Shown piece by piece: positions 22,107 through 31,375 of a stretch of 64,000 nucleotides of DNA (its first letter is position 1; each line of letters starts with the position of its first letter). The notes under the pieces were generated by a model. It was not told where the DNA came from. It made no database searches and saw nothing but the letters and a program-made list of their open reading frames with translations. The stretch is taken from assembly GCA_004134995.1 (NCBI GenBank), contig REGP01000006.1, positions 124,001-188,000 on the forward strand. Reading direction: 5' to 3'. The position numbers were made by a program, and so were the translations under genes. The stretch comes from Oxalobacteraceae bacterium CAVE-383 (GTDB taxonomy: Bacteria > Pseudomonadota > Gammaproteobacteria > Burkholderiales > Burkholderiaceae_D).

Positions 22107-22816
22107 GCTTGAACCGAGGCTTGAACCGGGCCTTGAACCTGAAGCGCCGCCGGTTCGACGATGCGGCCGTCCTGCATGTTGAACACGACGTCGCCCAGCG
22201 CGGCGACGTCGGCCGGATCGTGCGTGATGGTCAGCATCGGCAGCTTGAGCCGCTGCTGCATTTCGCGCAATTCTTCCCGCATGTGCTGGCGCAGCGATTG
22301 ATCGAGCGCCGCGAACGGTTCGTCCAGCAGCAGCAGATCCGGGCTTGCCACCAGCGCACGCGCCAGCGCAACCCGCTGGCGCTGGCCGCCGGATAACTGC
22401 AGCGGATAGCTGGCGGCGATGTTTTCGATGCGGAACGCGTTCATCCACTGCCGCACCAGCGGATGGCGTTCGGGGCGGTGCAGCGGCCAGCAGCCGCTGC
22501 GCAAGCCGAATCCGATATTCTGCGCCACCGTCAAATGCGGAAACAATGCGTAATCCTGGAACAGATAGGCGACGCGGCGCTGTTGCGGCGGCAGGCGCAC
22601 GCCGGCCTGGCTGTCGAACAGCACCCGGCCGTTGAAGACGATGCGGCCGGCGTCCGGCGTGATCAGTCCGGCGATCGCCTGCAGCGTCAGGCTCTTGCCG
22701 GCGCCGGACGGCCCGAACAGCACCATGCGCGGGGCGTCGGAACGGAATGCCACGTCGAGTTCGAAGCTGCGGTCGGCGGCGCGTATGGATTTGCGGAGCT
22801 GGATATCGAGCGTCAT
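22103..22816 (-). CDS. modC: Molybdate ABC transporter ATP-binding protein
   Basis: 237 residues with Walker [12 protein letters not shown] signature LSGGQRQR, Walker [12 protein letters not shown] and switch His in ITHDPADV. Start at 22816 (MTLDIQL); the frame is open further upstream but overlaps modB. It lacks the C-terminal TOBE/MOP domain (full ModC is ~350 residues), as in short ModC forms, and ends in a repeated tail [11 protein letters not shown] encoded by a nine-to-twelve-base direct repeat (CTTGAACC three times). It follows modB by 2 bases in one operon. Assignment to molybdate rests on modB and the ModE-like neighbour. Confidence 0.9.
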   Translation of the reverse strand: MTLDIQLRKSIRAADRSFELDVAFRSDAPRMVLFGPSGAGKSLTLQAIAGLITPDAGRIVFNGRVLFDSQAGVRLPPQQRRVAYLFQDYALFPHLTVAQNIGFGLRSGCWPLHRPERHPLVRQWMNAFRIENIAASYPLQLSGGQRQRVALARALVASPDLLLLDEPFAALDQSLRQHMREELREMQQRLKLPMLTITHDPADVAALGDVVFNMQDGRIVEPAALQVQGPVQASVQA

Positions 22817-22818
22817 GG

Positions 22819-23502
22819 TTACCTCAGCCGCAGACGGCGCTGGCCAGGCATCAGCCGGCTGGCCAGCAGCAGCGCCGCGATGCAGATCAGGGAAATGATC
22901 AGGACCAGCGCGGCCGCGGTGCTGTCGTCGCCGGCCTGCACCGCCTCGTAAATGGCGACCGAGAGGGTCTGGGTGCGTCCCGGCAGGCTGCCGGCCAGCA
23001 TCAGCGTGGCGCCGAACTCGCCGAGCGCGCGGGCGAACGCCAGCAGCACGCCGGCCGCGATGCCGCGATGCGCCAGCGGCAGCGTGACCCGGAAAAAAAT
23101 ACCGGGCGCGGAGACGCCCAGAACGCGCGCGGCGTCTTCCAGCTGCGGATCGACCTGTTCGAACGCGGCGCGGGCGGCTTTCAGCACCAGCGGAAAAGCC
23201 ACCACGCTTGACGCGATCACCGCGCCTTGCCAGGTAAAAACGATTTCGATGCCGAACTGCGCCAGCCATTGGCCGAACGGACTGCGGCGGCCCAGCAGCA
23301 CCAGCAGGTAATAGCCGAGCACGGTCGGCGGCAGCACCATCGGCAGCGTCAGGATGGCGTCCACCACCTCCCGCACCGCCCAGCGCCAGCGCGCCAGGCC
23401 ATAGGCCACGGCCACGCCCAATATCAGATTGATCGCCGTGGCCCAGACCGCCACTTTCAGGGTCAGCAGCAGCGGCACCCAGACGCTGGAAGAAAGGTTC
23501 AT
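22819..23502 (-). CDS. modB: Molybdate ABC transporter permease
   Basis: 227 residues with five to six membrane helices. Characteristic ModB segments are LPMVLPPTVLGYYLLVLLG, the EAA loop DAARVLGVSAPGIFFRVTLPLA, and ARALGEFGATLMLAG. It is the first gene of a modB-modC pair and divergent from a ModE-like regulator. No periplasmic binding-protein gene (modA) lies beside it, which is unusual because modA normally precedes modB. Confidence 0.93.
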   Translation of the reverse strand: MNLSSSVWVPLLLTLKVAVWATAINLILGVAVAYGLARWRWAVREVVDAILTLPMVLPPTVLGYYLLVLLGRRSPFGQWLAQFGIEIVFTWQGAVIASSVVAFPLVLKAARAAFEQVDPQLEDAARVLGVSAPGIFFRVTLPLAHRGIAAGVLLAFARALGEFGATLMLAGSLPGRTQTLSVAIYEAVQAGDDSTAAALVLIISLICIAALLLASRLMPGQRRLRLR

Positions 23503-23673
23503 CGGCGTCCTGTCGGGAGCGTGCCGGAAGCGGGGCTCATGGCCAAAAATGCGTGCAAAAAAGCTCCATGCAAGAGGTGGATTGCTGCGGAATATACGCC
23601 AGGATACAGCGGGCGGTCAATGCCGCGCATAAAACCTCCTACAGACCGGCCGCGCCTTGCTACAATCTGGCGC

Positions 23674-24030
23674 ATGGCTATCTCAAATTCGATTCGCATC
23701 CGTATTATTGCCGACGACACCATTGCCTTCGGGCCCGGCAAGGCTTCCCTGCTGCAGGCGATTGCACGCAGCGGCTCGATTTCCGGCGGTGCGCGGGAAA
23801 TGGGGATGTCGTACCGCCGCGCCTGGCTGCTGGTGGAGCAGATGAACCGCTGCTTCAAAGGGCCGCTGGTGCAGACCGCGACCGGCGGCATCAAGGGCGG
23901 CGGCGCGCAGATCACCGAACTGGCGCAGGACGTGCTGGCCCATTACCAGGCCATGCAGCAGAAGGCGGCCGCGTCGACGCATGACGAATTGGCGTATCTG
24001 CAAGCCCTGATGCGCGACAGCGATGCCTGA
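23674..24030 (+). CDS. ModE-type winged-helix regulator without MOP domains
   Basis: 118 residues matching the N-terminal DNA-binding domain of ModE: GPGKASLLQAIARSGSISGGAREMGMSYRRAWLLVEQMN, then the wing GGIKGGGAQITE. The molybdate-binding MOP domains of E. coli ModE (262 residues) are absent, as in single-domain LysR-helix proteins of this type, so metal sensing must occur otherwise. It is divergent from modBC and probably represses it. It overlaps the following ClC gene by 8 bases, suggesting co-transcription. Start at 23674 chosen because the open frame upstream is not family-like. Confidence 0.88.
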   Translation: MAISNSIRIRIIADDTIAFGPGKASLLQAIARSGSISGGAREMGMSYRRAWLLVEQMNRCFKGPLVQTATGGIKGGGAQITELAQDVLAHYQAMQQKAAASTHDELAYLQALMRDSDA

Positions 24031-25819
24031 AACCCGTTCCGAATCCATTTCCGAAGAAACCGAACCGTCGATATCCGCGTGGCGCATACGCCTGCGGCGG
24101 CTGCTGCATTCGTCCGGATTCTCCGAAGATCACATCATGCTGCTATGGGCAGCCGCCGCCGGCGTGCTGGGCGCGGTGGCCACGGTCGGCTTTCGCGAAT
24201 GCATTGCGCTGGTCCAGGTGGCGCTGAGCGGCCGCCACGGCAGTTTTGTCGACATGGCCGACAGTTTTGCCTGGCCGGCGCGGATACTGGTGCCGGCCGC
24301 CGGCGGCGTCGCGGCCGGCGCATTGCTGGTGTGGGCCGAACGCTGCAGCCGCAGCAGCAAGACCGCCAATGCCGATTACATGGAGGCCGTCAGCATCGGC
24401 GACGGCAGCATTCCGGTGCGCCAGACCCTGATCCGCAGCCTGTCGTCGCTGGTGACCATCGGCAGCGGCGGTTCAATCGGGCGCGAAGGCTCGATGGTGC
24501 AACTGGCGGCGCTGGGCGCTTCCGGGCTGGGCCGTTTTGCGCGCTTCCCCGCCGCGCGGCTGCGATTGCTGGTGGCTTGCGGCGCCGCCGCCGGCATCGC
24601 GGCAGCCTATAACGCGCCGATCGCAGGCGCTTTTTTCGTCTCCGAAATCGTGCTGGGCGCGATCGTCATGAAAAATTTCGGCCCGGTGGTGGTGGCGGCG
24701 GTGGTCTCGAACATCACCATGCGCAGCCTGCCGGGCTATATGCCGGTATTCGCCATGCCGGAATTTCCGGAGATCCGCGGCGTCGAGATTCCCTTGTTCG
24801 TGGTGCTGGGCCTGGCCGCCGGCATTCTGGCGCCGCAATTCCTGCGGCTGCTGCAATTATCCCGCGAGCAGTTCCGCAAGACCGGCTTGCCGCTGCCGTT
24901 GCGGCTGGGGCTTGGCGGCCTGCTGATGGGGCTGGTCTCGGTGCAGGCGCCGCAAGTCTGGGGCAACGGCTACAGCGTGGTCAATTCCCTGCTGCATACC
25001 GATTGGCTGTGGTGGAGCGTGCTGGCCATCGTGCTGTTCAAGGTGGCCGCGACGGCGCTGACCGTCGGCTCCGGCGCGGTGGGCGGCATTTTCACGCCGA
25101 CGCTGTTTGTCGGCGCGGCGCTCGGCATCCTGTTCGGGCAGGGCGTGCATCTGCTGTGGCCGGCCGCCACCTCGGCGCCGTTCGCCTATGCCATGGTCGG
25201 CATGGGCGCCTTCCTGGCGGCGGCGACTTCGGCGCCGTTGATGGCGATGCTGATGATTTTCGAAATGACGCTGAGCCACCAGACCCTGCTGCCGCTGATG
25301 CTGTCCTGCGTGGTGGCGTATTTCACGGCGGCGGGGATCGGCGGCCTGTCGATGTACGACATCACGTCGCGCCGGCATCGCGACGAACAGGCGCGCCTGG
25401 CATTGCGCGGCTCGCATATGCGCGATCTGATCAAACCGGCCGAAACCGTGTTGCCGCTCGACGCTTCATTCGCCGAATTGACGGCCATGTTCCTGCGGCA
25501 TCCGGTCAAATATATTTATATCGTCGACCAGGAAAATCATTATTGCGGCGCCGTGGCCTTGCAGGATCTGACTTCGTCATTGCTGGACAAGGCCGCCACG
25601 GAAAGCGCCGCCGCCAGGACCGCGGCCGATTTCCTGCGGCGCGGCTTCCTGCATGTGGTCACGGCCGACATGTCGCTGGCAGAGGGCCTGCAGCGCTTTC
25701 TCGATCACCAGGGCGAACGCCTGCCGGCGATTCAGAGCCTCGAGCAGCCGCTGCTGCTGGGCGCGGTCTACAAAACGTCATTGCTGGATGCCTATTTCCG
25801 CCTGGACCGGGGCGTTTGA
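24023..25819 (+). CDS. ClC-family chloride channel/transporter with C-terminal CBS pair
   Basis: 598 residues: a ClC membrane domain (about 35-440) followed by two CBS motifs (about 455-590; MRDLIKPAETVLPLDASF, VTADMSLAEGLQRFL). The gating glutamate is in GSGGSIGREGSMVQ (Glu155), with Ser replacing the usual Pro after GREG. The proton-path glutamate of E. coli ClcA (Glu203) appears replaced by Ile209 in AFFVSEIVLG, suggesting a channel or altered coupling (inference). The GGIFTPTLFVGAALG motif is conserved. Overlaps the ModE-like gene by 8 bases. Confidence 0.92.
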   Translation: MPETRSESISEETEPSISAWRIRLRRLLHSSGFSEDHIMLLWAAAAGVLGAVATVGFRECIALVQVALSGRHGSFVDMADSFAWPARILVPAAGGVAAGALLVWAERCSRSSKTANADYMEAVSIGDGSIPVRQTLIRSLSSLVTIGSGGSIGREGSMVQLAALGASGLGRFARFPAARLRLLVACGAAAGIAAAYNAPIAGAFFVSEIVLGAIVMKNFGPVVVAAVVSNITMRSLPGYMPVFAMPEFPEIRGVEIPLFVVLGLAAGILAPQFLRLLQLSREQFRKTGLPLPLRLGLGGLLMGLVSVQAPQVWGNGYSVVNSLLHTDWLWWSVLAIVLFKVAATALTVGSGAVGGIFTPTLFVGAALGILFGQGVHLLWPAATSAPFAYAMVGMGAFLAAATSAPLMAMLMIFEMTLSHQTLLPLMLSCVVAYFTAAGIGGLSMYDITSRRHRDEQARLALRGSHMRDLIKPAETVLPLDASFAELTAMFLRHPVKYIYIVDQENHYCGAVALQDLTSSLLDKAATESAAARTAADFLRRGFLHVVTADMSLAEGLQRFLDHQGERLPAIQSLEQPLLLGAVYKTSLLDAYFRLDRGV

Positions 25820-25952
25820 TCCTCCGAATAGCGATGCTTTTTGTTTCAATGTAAATAATGCCTATTCTCAGGGTAATTGTTAGAATGCCGTTCATACTTG
25901 CGTCCTGTACGGTTCGCTCCTTCAATCCGCTGGTCAAAACTAAAAATATTTT

Positions 25953-26870
25953 ATGCTGAGTTACCGCCACGCCTTTCATGCGGGCAATCACGCCGATGTG
26001 CTTAAACATACGGTGGCTATTCAGTTAATGCGTTATCTGGGGCAGAAAGAGACGCCCTACATGGTGATCGACACGCACGCCGGCGCCGGCGTGTATGCGC
26101 TCGACGGCGCCTATGCAACGAAGAACGCCGAGTTCGAAAGCGGCATTGCGCGGTTGTGGGACCGCAAGGATCTGCCGCCGGCCCTGGCCGATTACGTCAA
26201 TCTGGTCAAAGGCCTCAATCCCAGCGGCAAGATGCGCTATTACCCCGGCTCGCCTTACTGCGCCGACCAGACCATGCGCGAGCAGGATCGCCTGCGCCTG
26301 TTCGAACTGCATCCGAGCGAAAGCAAAATTCTGGCCGACAACTTTCGCAAGCTCGAAGCGCATGCCGCCGAGCAGGGCGCGCGCCAGCGCGGCAAGCGCG
26401 TGATGGTGCAGCGCGCGGACGGTTTCCAGAGCCTGAAATCGCTGCTGCCGCCGCCATCGCGGCGTGGCCTGATCCTGATCGATCCTCCCTACGAGGACAA
26501 GCGCGATTACCAGCACGTCAAGGATACCGTGCAGGATGCGCTGACCAGGTTTCCCACCGGCACCTATGCCATCTGGTATCCGGTGCTGAACCGGATGGAA
26601 TCGCGTCAATTGCCCGACAAGCTCAAAAAACTCGAAGCCGGCACCTGGCTGGACGTGACCTTGTCGGTCACCACGCCGTCGCCCGACGGGTTCGGCCTGC
26701 ACAGCAGCGGCATGTATGTTATTAATCCGCCTTACACTCTGGAACCGATGTTGCGCGATTTGATGCCGTATCTGGTCAAAACGCTTGGCACGGATCCGAA
26801 CGCAGGCTTTACACTGGAGTCCGGCAACGGTCCCAAGCCTGCCGCCGCGCGCAAACAGCGTACCGAATAA
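25953..26870 (+). CDS. rlmJ: 23S rRNA (adenine(2030)-N6)-methyltransferase
   Basis: Class I SAM-dependent methyltransferase for A2030 of 23S rRNA. The N-terminus MLSYRHAFHAGNHADVLKH is diagnostic of RlmJ. The SAM-binding motif is DTHAGAGVY, and the catalytic motif is DPPY at 177-180. The 305 residues include a short Lys/Arg-rich tail. It stands alone with a 130-base upstream gap, and an EAL/HDOD gene follows 16 bases downstream. Confidence 0.96.
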   Translation: MLSYRHAFHAGNHADVLKHTVAIQLMRYLGQKETPYMVIDTHAGAGVYALDGAYATKNAEFESGIARLWDRKDLPPALADYVNLVKGLNPSGKMRYYPGSPYCADQTMREQDRLRLFELHPSESKILADNFRKLEAHAAEQGARQRGKRVMVQRADGFQSLKSLLPPPSRRGLILIDPPYEDKRDYQHVKDTVQDALTRFPTGTYAIWYPVLNRMESRQLPDKLKKLEAGTWLDVTLSVTTPSPDGFGLHSSGMYVINPPYTLEPMLRDLMPYLVKTLGTDPNAGFTLESGNGPKPAAARKQRTE

Positions 26871-26886
26871 AAAAACCTAAAAAAAT

Positions 26887-28212
26887 ATGCCGAAGAAAAG
26901 CGAACCTGCCGCCAAACCGCCCATGGATTCCAACGATCCGGCCGCGCCCGCGGATGTGATCGAGCCGCTGCAGGCCAAGGATTTTTTCCTGGCGCGCCAG
27001 CCGATTCTTGACCGCGAGCAAAGCCTGGTCGGATACGAGCTGCTGTTTCGCAGCGCCGCCAGCGGCCCGGCCAATGTCAGCGACGACGTTGCCGCCACCG
27101 CGGCCGTCATCGCGCATGCCGCCGAGCTGGGCATCAATAATGTGATCGGCAATATGCCGGGCTACGTCAACGTCGACGCCGCCGTGCTGTACAGCGATTT
27201 CATCAAGTTCCTGCCGAGCGACCGGGTGGTGCTGGAAATCCTCGAAACGGTCAAGGTCACGCCGGAACTGGTGACGCGGGTGGCCGAGCTGTCGCGCGCC
27301 GGCTTTACCTTCGCGCTGGACGACGTGGTGGCCGATTCTCCCGACATTCAGCAATTGCTGCCGCTGATCCGCATCATCAAGATCGACGTCATGGCGATCG
27401 ATCCGAGCAAGCTGCTGGTGCTGGCCGTGCATTTCAAGCGCGCCGGCAAATTGCTGCTGGCCGAAAAAGTCGAGACGGTGGACCAGTACAAGGAATGCCT
27501 GGCGTTCGGTTTCGACTATTTCCAGGGATATTATTTCGCCAAGCCGATGGTCATGCGCGGCAAGAAACTGGATTCCTCCAAGGTCGTCATCATGCAGATC
27601 CTGGCGCTGCTGGTGAAAGACGTCGACAATCGCGAAATCGTGGCGTTCATCAAAAAGGACGTGGCGTTGAGCATCACGCTGCTGCGCCTGGTGAATACGC
27701 CGGTCTACGGCTTCCTGCGCCATATCGATTCGCTGGGCCAGGCCCTGTTCGCGCTGGGCCGCCGCCAGTTGAAGCGCTGGCTGCAGATATTGTTGTACGC
27801 CAACACCCAAAAGGGCTCGCATGCCTTGTCGCCGCTGGTGCTGCTGGCGGCCACGCGGGGCAAGATGCTGGAATTGCTGGCGGAACGGCTGCATCCGGGG
27901 CGCCGCAAGGCGGCCGAGACGGCGTTTACGGTCGGCATCATGTCCCTGGTCGATGCCTTGTTCGGCATGCCGATGGATCTGGTGCTCAAGGAAACCAAGG
28001 TCAGCGAAGAAATCCGCGAGGCGCTGGAAAGCCGCACCGGCTTCTACGGCGATCTGCTGAAACTGGCGGAATGTTCGGAACGAATGGAAAAAAGCGGCGA
28101 GGAAATGCAGGAAATGCTGCGCCATCTGAAGCTGACGCTGGACGATCTGTACGAATTGCAACTGATTGCCTTCGAGTGGACGAACACCATCTCCAGCAAC
28201 ATGGGAAACTAG
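26887..28212 (+). CDS. EAL-HDOD signalling protein (YuxH type)
   Basis: 441 residues: a degenerate EAL domain (about 30-230) then an HDOD domain (about 235-430). EAL landmarks are partly kept: QPILDREQSLVGYELLFR (ELL for EAL), VLEILE, IKIDVMAID, AEKVE, and FQGYYFAKP. The DDFGTG metal loop, however, reads DDVVADS, so phosphodiesterase activity is doubtful and a c-di-GMP-binding or protein-interaction role is likelier (inference). The HDOD part includes LGRRQLKRWLQILLYA, shared with the paralogue at 37242-38468. An N-terminal Pro/Ala/Lys stretch is probably disordered. Confidence 0.9.
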   Translation: MPKKSEPAAKPPMDSNDPAAPADVIEPLQAKDFFLARQPILDREQSLVGYELLFRSAASGPANVSDDVAATAAVIAHAAELGINNVIGNMPGYVNVDAAVLYSDFIKFLPSDRVVLEILETVKVTPELVTRVAELSRAGFTFALDDVVADSPDIQQLLPLIRIIKIDVMAIDPSKLLVLAVHFKRAGKLLLAEKVETVDQYKECLAFGFDYFQGYYFAKPMVMRGKKLDSSKVVIMQILALLVKDVDNREIVAFIKKDVALSITLLRLVNTPVYGFLRHIDSLGQALFALGRRQLKRWLQILLYANTQKGSHALSPLVLLAATRGKMLELLAERLHPGRRKAAETAFTVGIMSLVDALFGMPMDLVLKETKVSEEIREALESRTGFYGDLLKLAECSERMEKSGEEMQEMLRHLKLTLDDLYELQLIAFEWTNTISSNMGN

Positions 28213-28250
28213 GGCCGGTACTGATGCTTTAAACGCATTACAATGCCGGC

Positions 28251-28814
28251 ATGAACAAGGCATTTGTAAAAGAAGACGGCGAAGGCGATGACGACGCCGA
28301 ATTCGGCTTGCCCGCGCTGCCGGCCGGTCTCAAGAACTATATTTCACCGGCAGGCTATCAGCGCCTGCGCGACGAACTGCTGCAACTGATCGACGTTGAA
28401 CGGCCGGAAGTGGTGCGGATCGTTTCGTGGGCCGCATCCAACGGCGACCGCTCGGAAAACGGCGACTATATCTACGGCAAGCGCCGCCTGCGCCAGATCG
28501 ACGGCCGCATTCGCTTCCTCACCAAGCGCATGGACGCCGCCGAAGTCTTCGATCCGTCCGTGCATCATGGCAGCGACCAGGTCTTCTTCGGCGCCACCGT
28601 CACCTACGAAAATGAAAACGGCGAGCAGCATACCGTGACGATCGTCGGCATCGATGAATTCGATCCGCTGAACGGCAAAATCAGCTGGGTATCGCCGGTT
28701 GCCCGCGCGCTGACCAAGGCGCGCGTCGGCGATGCGGTGACGCTGCATACGCCCTCGGGTATCGAGGAATTGACGATACTGGATGTGGCATATCCGGCGC
28801 CAGCCGGCAATTGA
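28251..28814 (+). CDS. greB: Transcription elongation factor GreB
   Basis: Stimulates RNA polymerase transcript cleavage to rescue backtracked complexes. 187 residues: a short acidic N-terminal extension, the coiled-coil finger (YQRLRDELLQLIDVERPEVVRIVSWAASNGDRSENGDYIYGKRRLR, with the acidic tip) and the FKBP-like C-terminal domain (FFGATVTYENENGEQHTVTIVG). ENGDYIYGKRRL favours GreB over GreA. Convergent with spoT, with 31 bases between. Confidence 0.93.
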   Translation: MNKAFVKEDGEGDDDAEFGLPALPAGLKNYISPAGYQRLRDELLQLIDVERPEVVRIVSWAASNGDRSENGDYIYGKRRLRQIDGRIRFLTKRMDAAEVFDPSVHHGSDQVFFGATVTYENENGEQHTVTIVGIDEFDPLNGKISWVSPVARALTKARVGDAVTLHTPSGIEELTILDVAYPAPAGN

Positions 28815-28845
28815 CGCCGAAGACGCCGAAAATCAGTACGAGGAT

Positions 28846-31107
28846 TTAATTGCTGCGTTCGCGCAGGATGCGCGTCACGCTGCTGATGCCGCGGATGTTG
28901 CGCATCAGCCGCGCCAGATGCACGCGGTCTTCGACGCCGACGGTGAAGCGCAATTGCATCATGCGCTGGTCGTGGTCGGTGTCCATGCCGACGTAGATGA
29001 TGTCGGCGTCGGATTCGTTGATTTCGGAAGCGATCCGGGCCAGCACGCCCTTGTCGTTGAGCATCAGGATTTTCAGGCGGCATTCGAAGCGGCGGTCGAG
29101 GTCGGCGCCCCATTGCACTTCGATCCAGCGATCCGGTTCTTTCTTGACGTAGCGTTTGGTGACGTCGCAATCCTGGGTGTGCACGATCAGCGCCTGGTCC
29201 TGCTTGAGCTGGCCAATGATCTGGTCGCCCGGAATCGGCAGGCAGCAGCTGCCGAGCTGCACCGAGCTGCCGATGTCGCCGACGATCACCACCGGTTCGG
29301 CCTTGGTCTGCACGGCCTTGCCTTCGCGGTCCAGCAGCGGCACGCCGCTGCTGCCGACTTCGACCAAACTCATGATATGGCGCGCCACCAGATGCGCCAT
29401 GCGCTTGCCGATGCCGATGTCGAAATGTATTTCTTCCATGGTCTTGGCGCTGGATTCGCGCACCAGCCGTTCGACCAGCGACGGCGGCAGATCGCTTTCC
29501 AGGCCCAGCGCAATCCGTTCGTGCGTCAGCAGGCGCTTGCCCAGCGCTACCGATTCATCGTGTTCGACCGCGCGCAGGCGATGGCGGATTGCCGAACGCG
29601 CCTTGCCGGTACGCACGAAATTGAGCCAGTTCGGGCTCGGCTTGGAGGTCGGCGAGGTGACGATTTCGACGATGTCGCCGTTATGCAGTTCCGTGCGCAG
29701 CGCGGCCGCTTCGTGGTTGATGACCGACGAGACGGTCTGGTCGCCGACGTCGGTATGGATGTTGTACGCGAAGTCGAGCGCGGTGGCGCCGCGCGGCAGG
29801 GCGATGATCTTGGATTTCGGCGTAAACACGTAAACCGAATCGGGAAACAGGTCGACCTTGACGTGTTCCAGGAATTCGGCCGAGTCGCCGGTCTGCTTCT
29901 GGATATCCAGCAGCGATTGCAGCCAGGCATGGGTGCGCTGCTGCAGATCGGTCAGGTTATCGTCGTCTTCCTTGTACAGCCAGTGCGCGGCCACGCCAGA
30001 TTCGGCGACATGATGCATTTCGCGCGTGCGGATCTGGAATTCGACCGGTGTGCCGTAGGGGCCGATCAGCGTGGTGTGCAGCGACTGGTAGCCGTTGAGC
30101 TTGGGAATTGCGATGTAATCCTTGAACTTGCCCGGCATCGGCTTGTACAGCGCATGCAGGGTGCCGAGCGCGACATAGCAATTGGCGAAGGTATCGACCA
30201 CCACCCGGAAACCGTAGACGTCGAGCACCTGCGAGAACGACAGCTGCTTGCTGCGCATCTTGCGGTAAATGCCGTACAGGGTTTTTTCGCGGCCGTCGAT
30301 TTGCGAGGCGATGCCGGTGGCGGCCAGCGTATTGTTGGCCGACTCCAGGATTTTGGTGACCACTTCGCGCCGGTTGCCGCGCGCCGCCTTGACCGCCTTG
30401 GCCAGGGTGCGGTGGCGCAGCGGATGCAGATGCATGAACGACAGTTCCTGCAATTCGCGGTAGATATTGTTCAGGCCGAGCCGATGCGCGATCGGCACAT
30501 AGACTTCCATCGTTTCATTGGCGATGCGGCGGCGCTTTTCGGGAATCATCGAGCCGAGGGTGCGCATATTGTGCAGGCGGTCGGCCAGCTTGACCAGGAT
30601 GACGCGCACGTCGCGCGCCATCGCCAGCAGCATCTTGCGGAAGTTTTCGGCCTGGGCTTCGATCTGGGTCTGGAATTCGATCTTGTCCAGTTTCGACAGG
30701 CCGTCCACCAGCAGCGCGACCGGCGCGCCGAAGCGTTCAATCAATTCGTCTTTCTTGACGTCCTGGTCTTCCATCACATCGTGCAGCAGCGCCGCCATGA
30801 TGGCCTGGGCGTCGAGCTTCCAGTCGGCGCAGATTTCGGCGACCGCCAGCGGGTGCGAAATATACGGCTCGCCCGATTTGCGCATCTGGCCCAGATGCAT
30901 TTCGTCCGAAAAGCGATACGCTTCCTTGACCTTCTTCAATTCCGAAGGCGTCAGGTATTCGCTCAGCTTGACGGTAAGATGGGAAAAAGTGGCGACGCGC
31001 GAATTCGGCACGATCGCATCGTCGTGTTCGATGGCGCCGCGACCTGCGTTTGTGCGTGTTTTTGCGGGAGGTGCGGATACCGCTGAATCTGTGGGGAGCA
31101 GGCTCAT
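28846..31107 (-). CDS. spoT: Bifunctional (p)ppGpp synthetase/hydrolase
   Basis: 753-residue Rel/SpoT protein that makes and degrades the stringent alarmone. Domains: HD hydrolase (SHPLAVAEICADWKLDAQAIMAALLHDVMED, His-Asp at 109-110), synthetase (YGFRVVVDTFANCYVALG; KFKDYIAIPKLNGYQSLHT), TGS, helical and C-terminal ACT domains. The basic KFKD motif in place of the RelA-type EFDD, together with an intact HD site, argues for the bifunctional class. It ends the conserved gmk-rpoZ-spoT operon. The N-terminal 40 residues are variable and Ala-rich. Confidence 0.96.
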   Translation of the reverse strand: MSLLPTDSAVSAPPAKTRTNAGRGAIEHDDAIVPNSRVATFSHLTVKLSEYLTPSELKKVKEAYRFSDEMHLGQMRKSGEPYISHPLAVAEICADWKLDAQAIMAALLHDVMEDQDVKKDELIERFGAPVALLVDGLSKLDKIEFQTQIEAQAENFRKMLLAMARDVRVILVKLADRLHNMRTLGSMIPEKRRRIANETMEVYVPIAHRLGLNNIYRELQELSFMHLHPLRHRTLAKAVKAARGNRREVVTKILESANNTLAATGIASQIDGREKTLYGIYRKMRSKQLSFSQVLDVYGFRVVVDTFANCYVALGTLHALYKPMPGKFKDYIAIPKLNGYQSLHTTLIGPYGTPVEFQIRTREMHHVAESGVAAHWLYKEDDDNLTDLQQRTHAWLQSLLDIQKQTGDSAEFLEHVKVDLFPDSVYVFTPKSKIIALPRGATALDFAYNIHTDVGDQTVSSVINHEAAALRTELHNGDIVEIVTSPTSKPSPNWLNFVRTGKARSAIRHRLRAVEHDESVALGKRLLTHERIALGLESDLPPSLVERLVRESSAKTMEEIHFDIGIGKRMAHLVARHIMSLVEVGSSGVPLLDREGKAVQTKAEPVVIVGDIGSSVQLGSCCLPIPGDQIIGQLKQDQALIVHTQDCDVTKRYVKKEPDRWIEVQWGADLDRRFECRLKILMLNDKGVLARIASEINESDADIIYVGMDTDHDQRMMQLRFTVGVEDRVHLARLMRNIRGISSVTRILRERSN

Positions 31108-31147
31108 TGGGGGCGGTATCGGAAATGCTACGCGATAGGGCAGGGTA

Positions 31148-31354
31148 TCAGGAAGGGACTTTTTTCAGCATTTCCAGGCCGATCTTGCCGGCGGCGATTT
31201 CACGCAGCGCGGTGACGGTAGCCTTGTCGTTGCGGCCGTCCACTTTCTTGGTGTGACCCTGCAGCAATTGACGCGCGCGGTAGGTTGCGCACAAAGTCAA
31301 TTTAAAGCGGTTTTCAATCTGTTCGACACAATCTTCGATGGTAACGCGGGCCAT
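31148..31354 (-). CDS. rpoZ: RNA polymerase omega subunit
   Basis: 68 residues starting [19 protein letters not shown], the canonical omega N-terminus, with the conserved [17 protein letters not shown] helix. Omega chaperones beta-prime and, in many proteobacteria, forms part of the ppGpp site, a functional link to spoT downstream. It lies between gmk (22-base gap) and spoT (40-base gap). Confidence 0.97.
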   Translation of the reverse strand: MARVTIEDCVEQIENRFKLTLCATYRARQLLQGHTKKVDGRNDKATVTALREIAAGKIGLEMLKKVPS

Positions 31355-31375
31355 AAAAACTCCTGGAAAACGATT

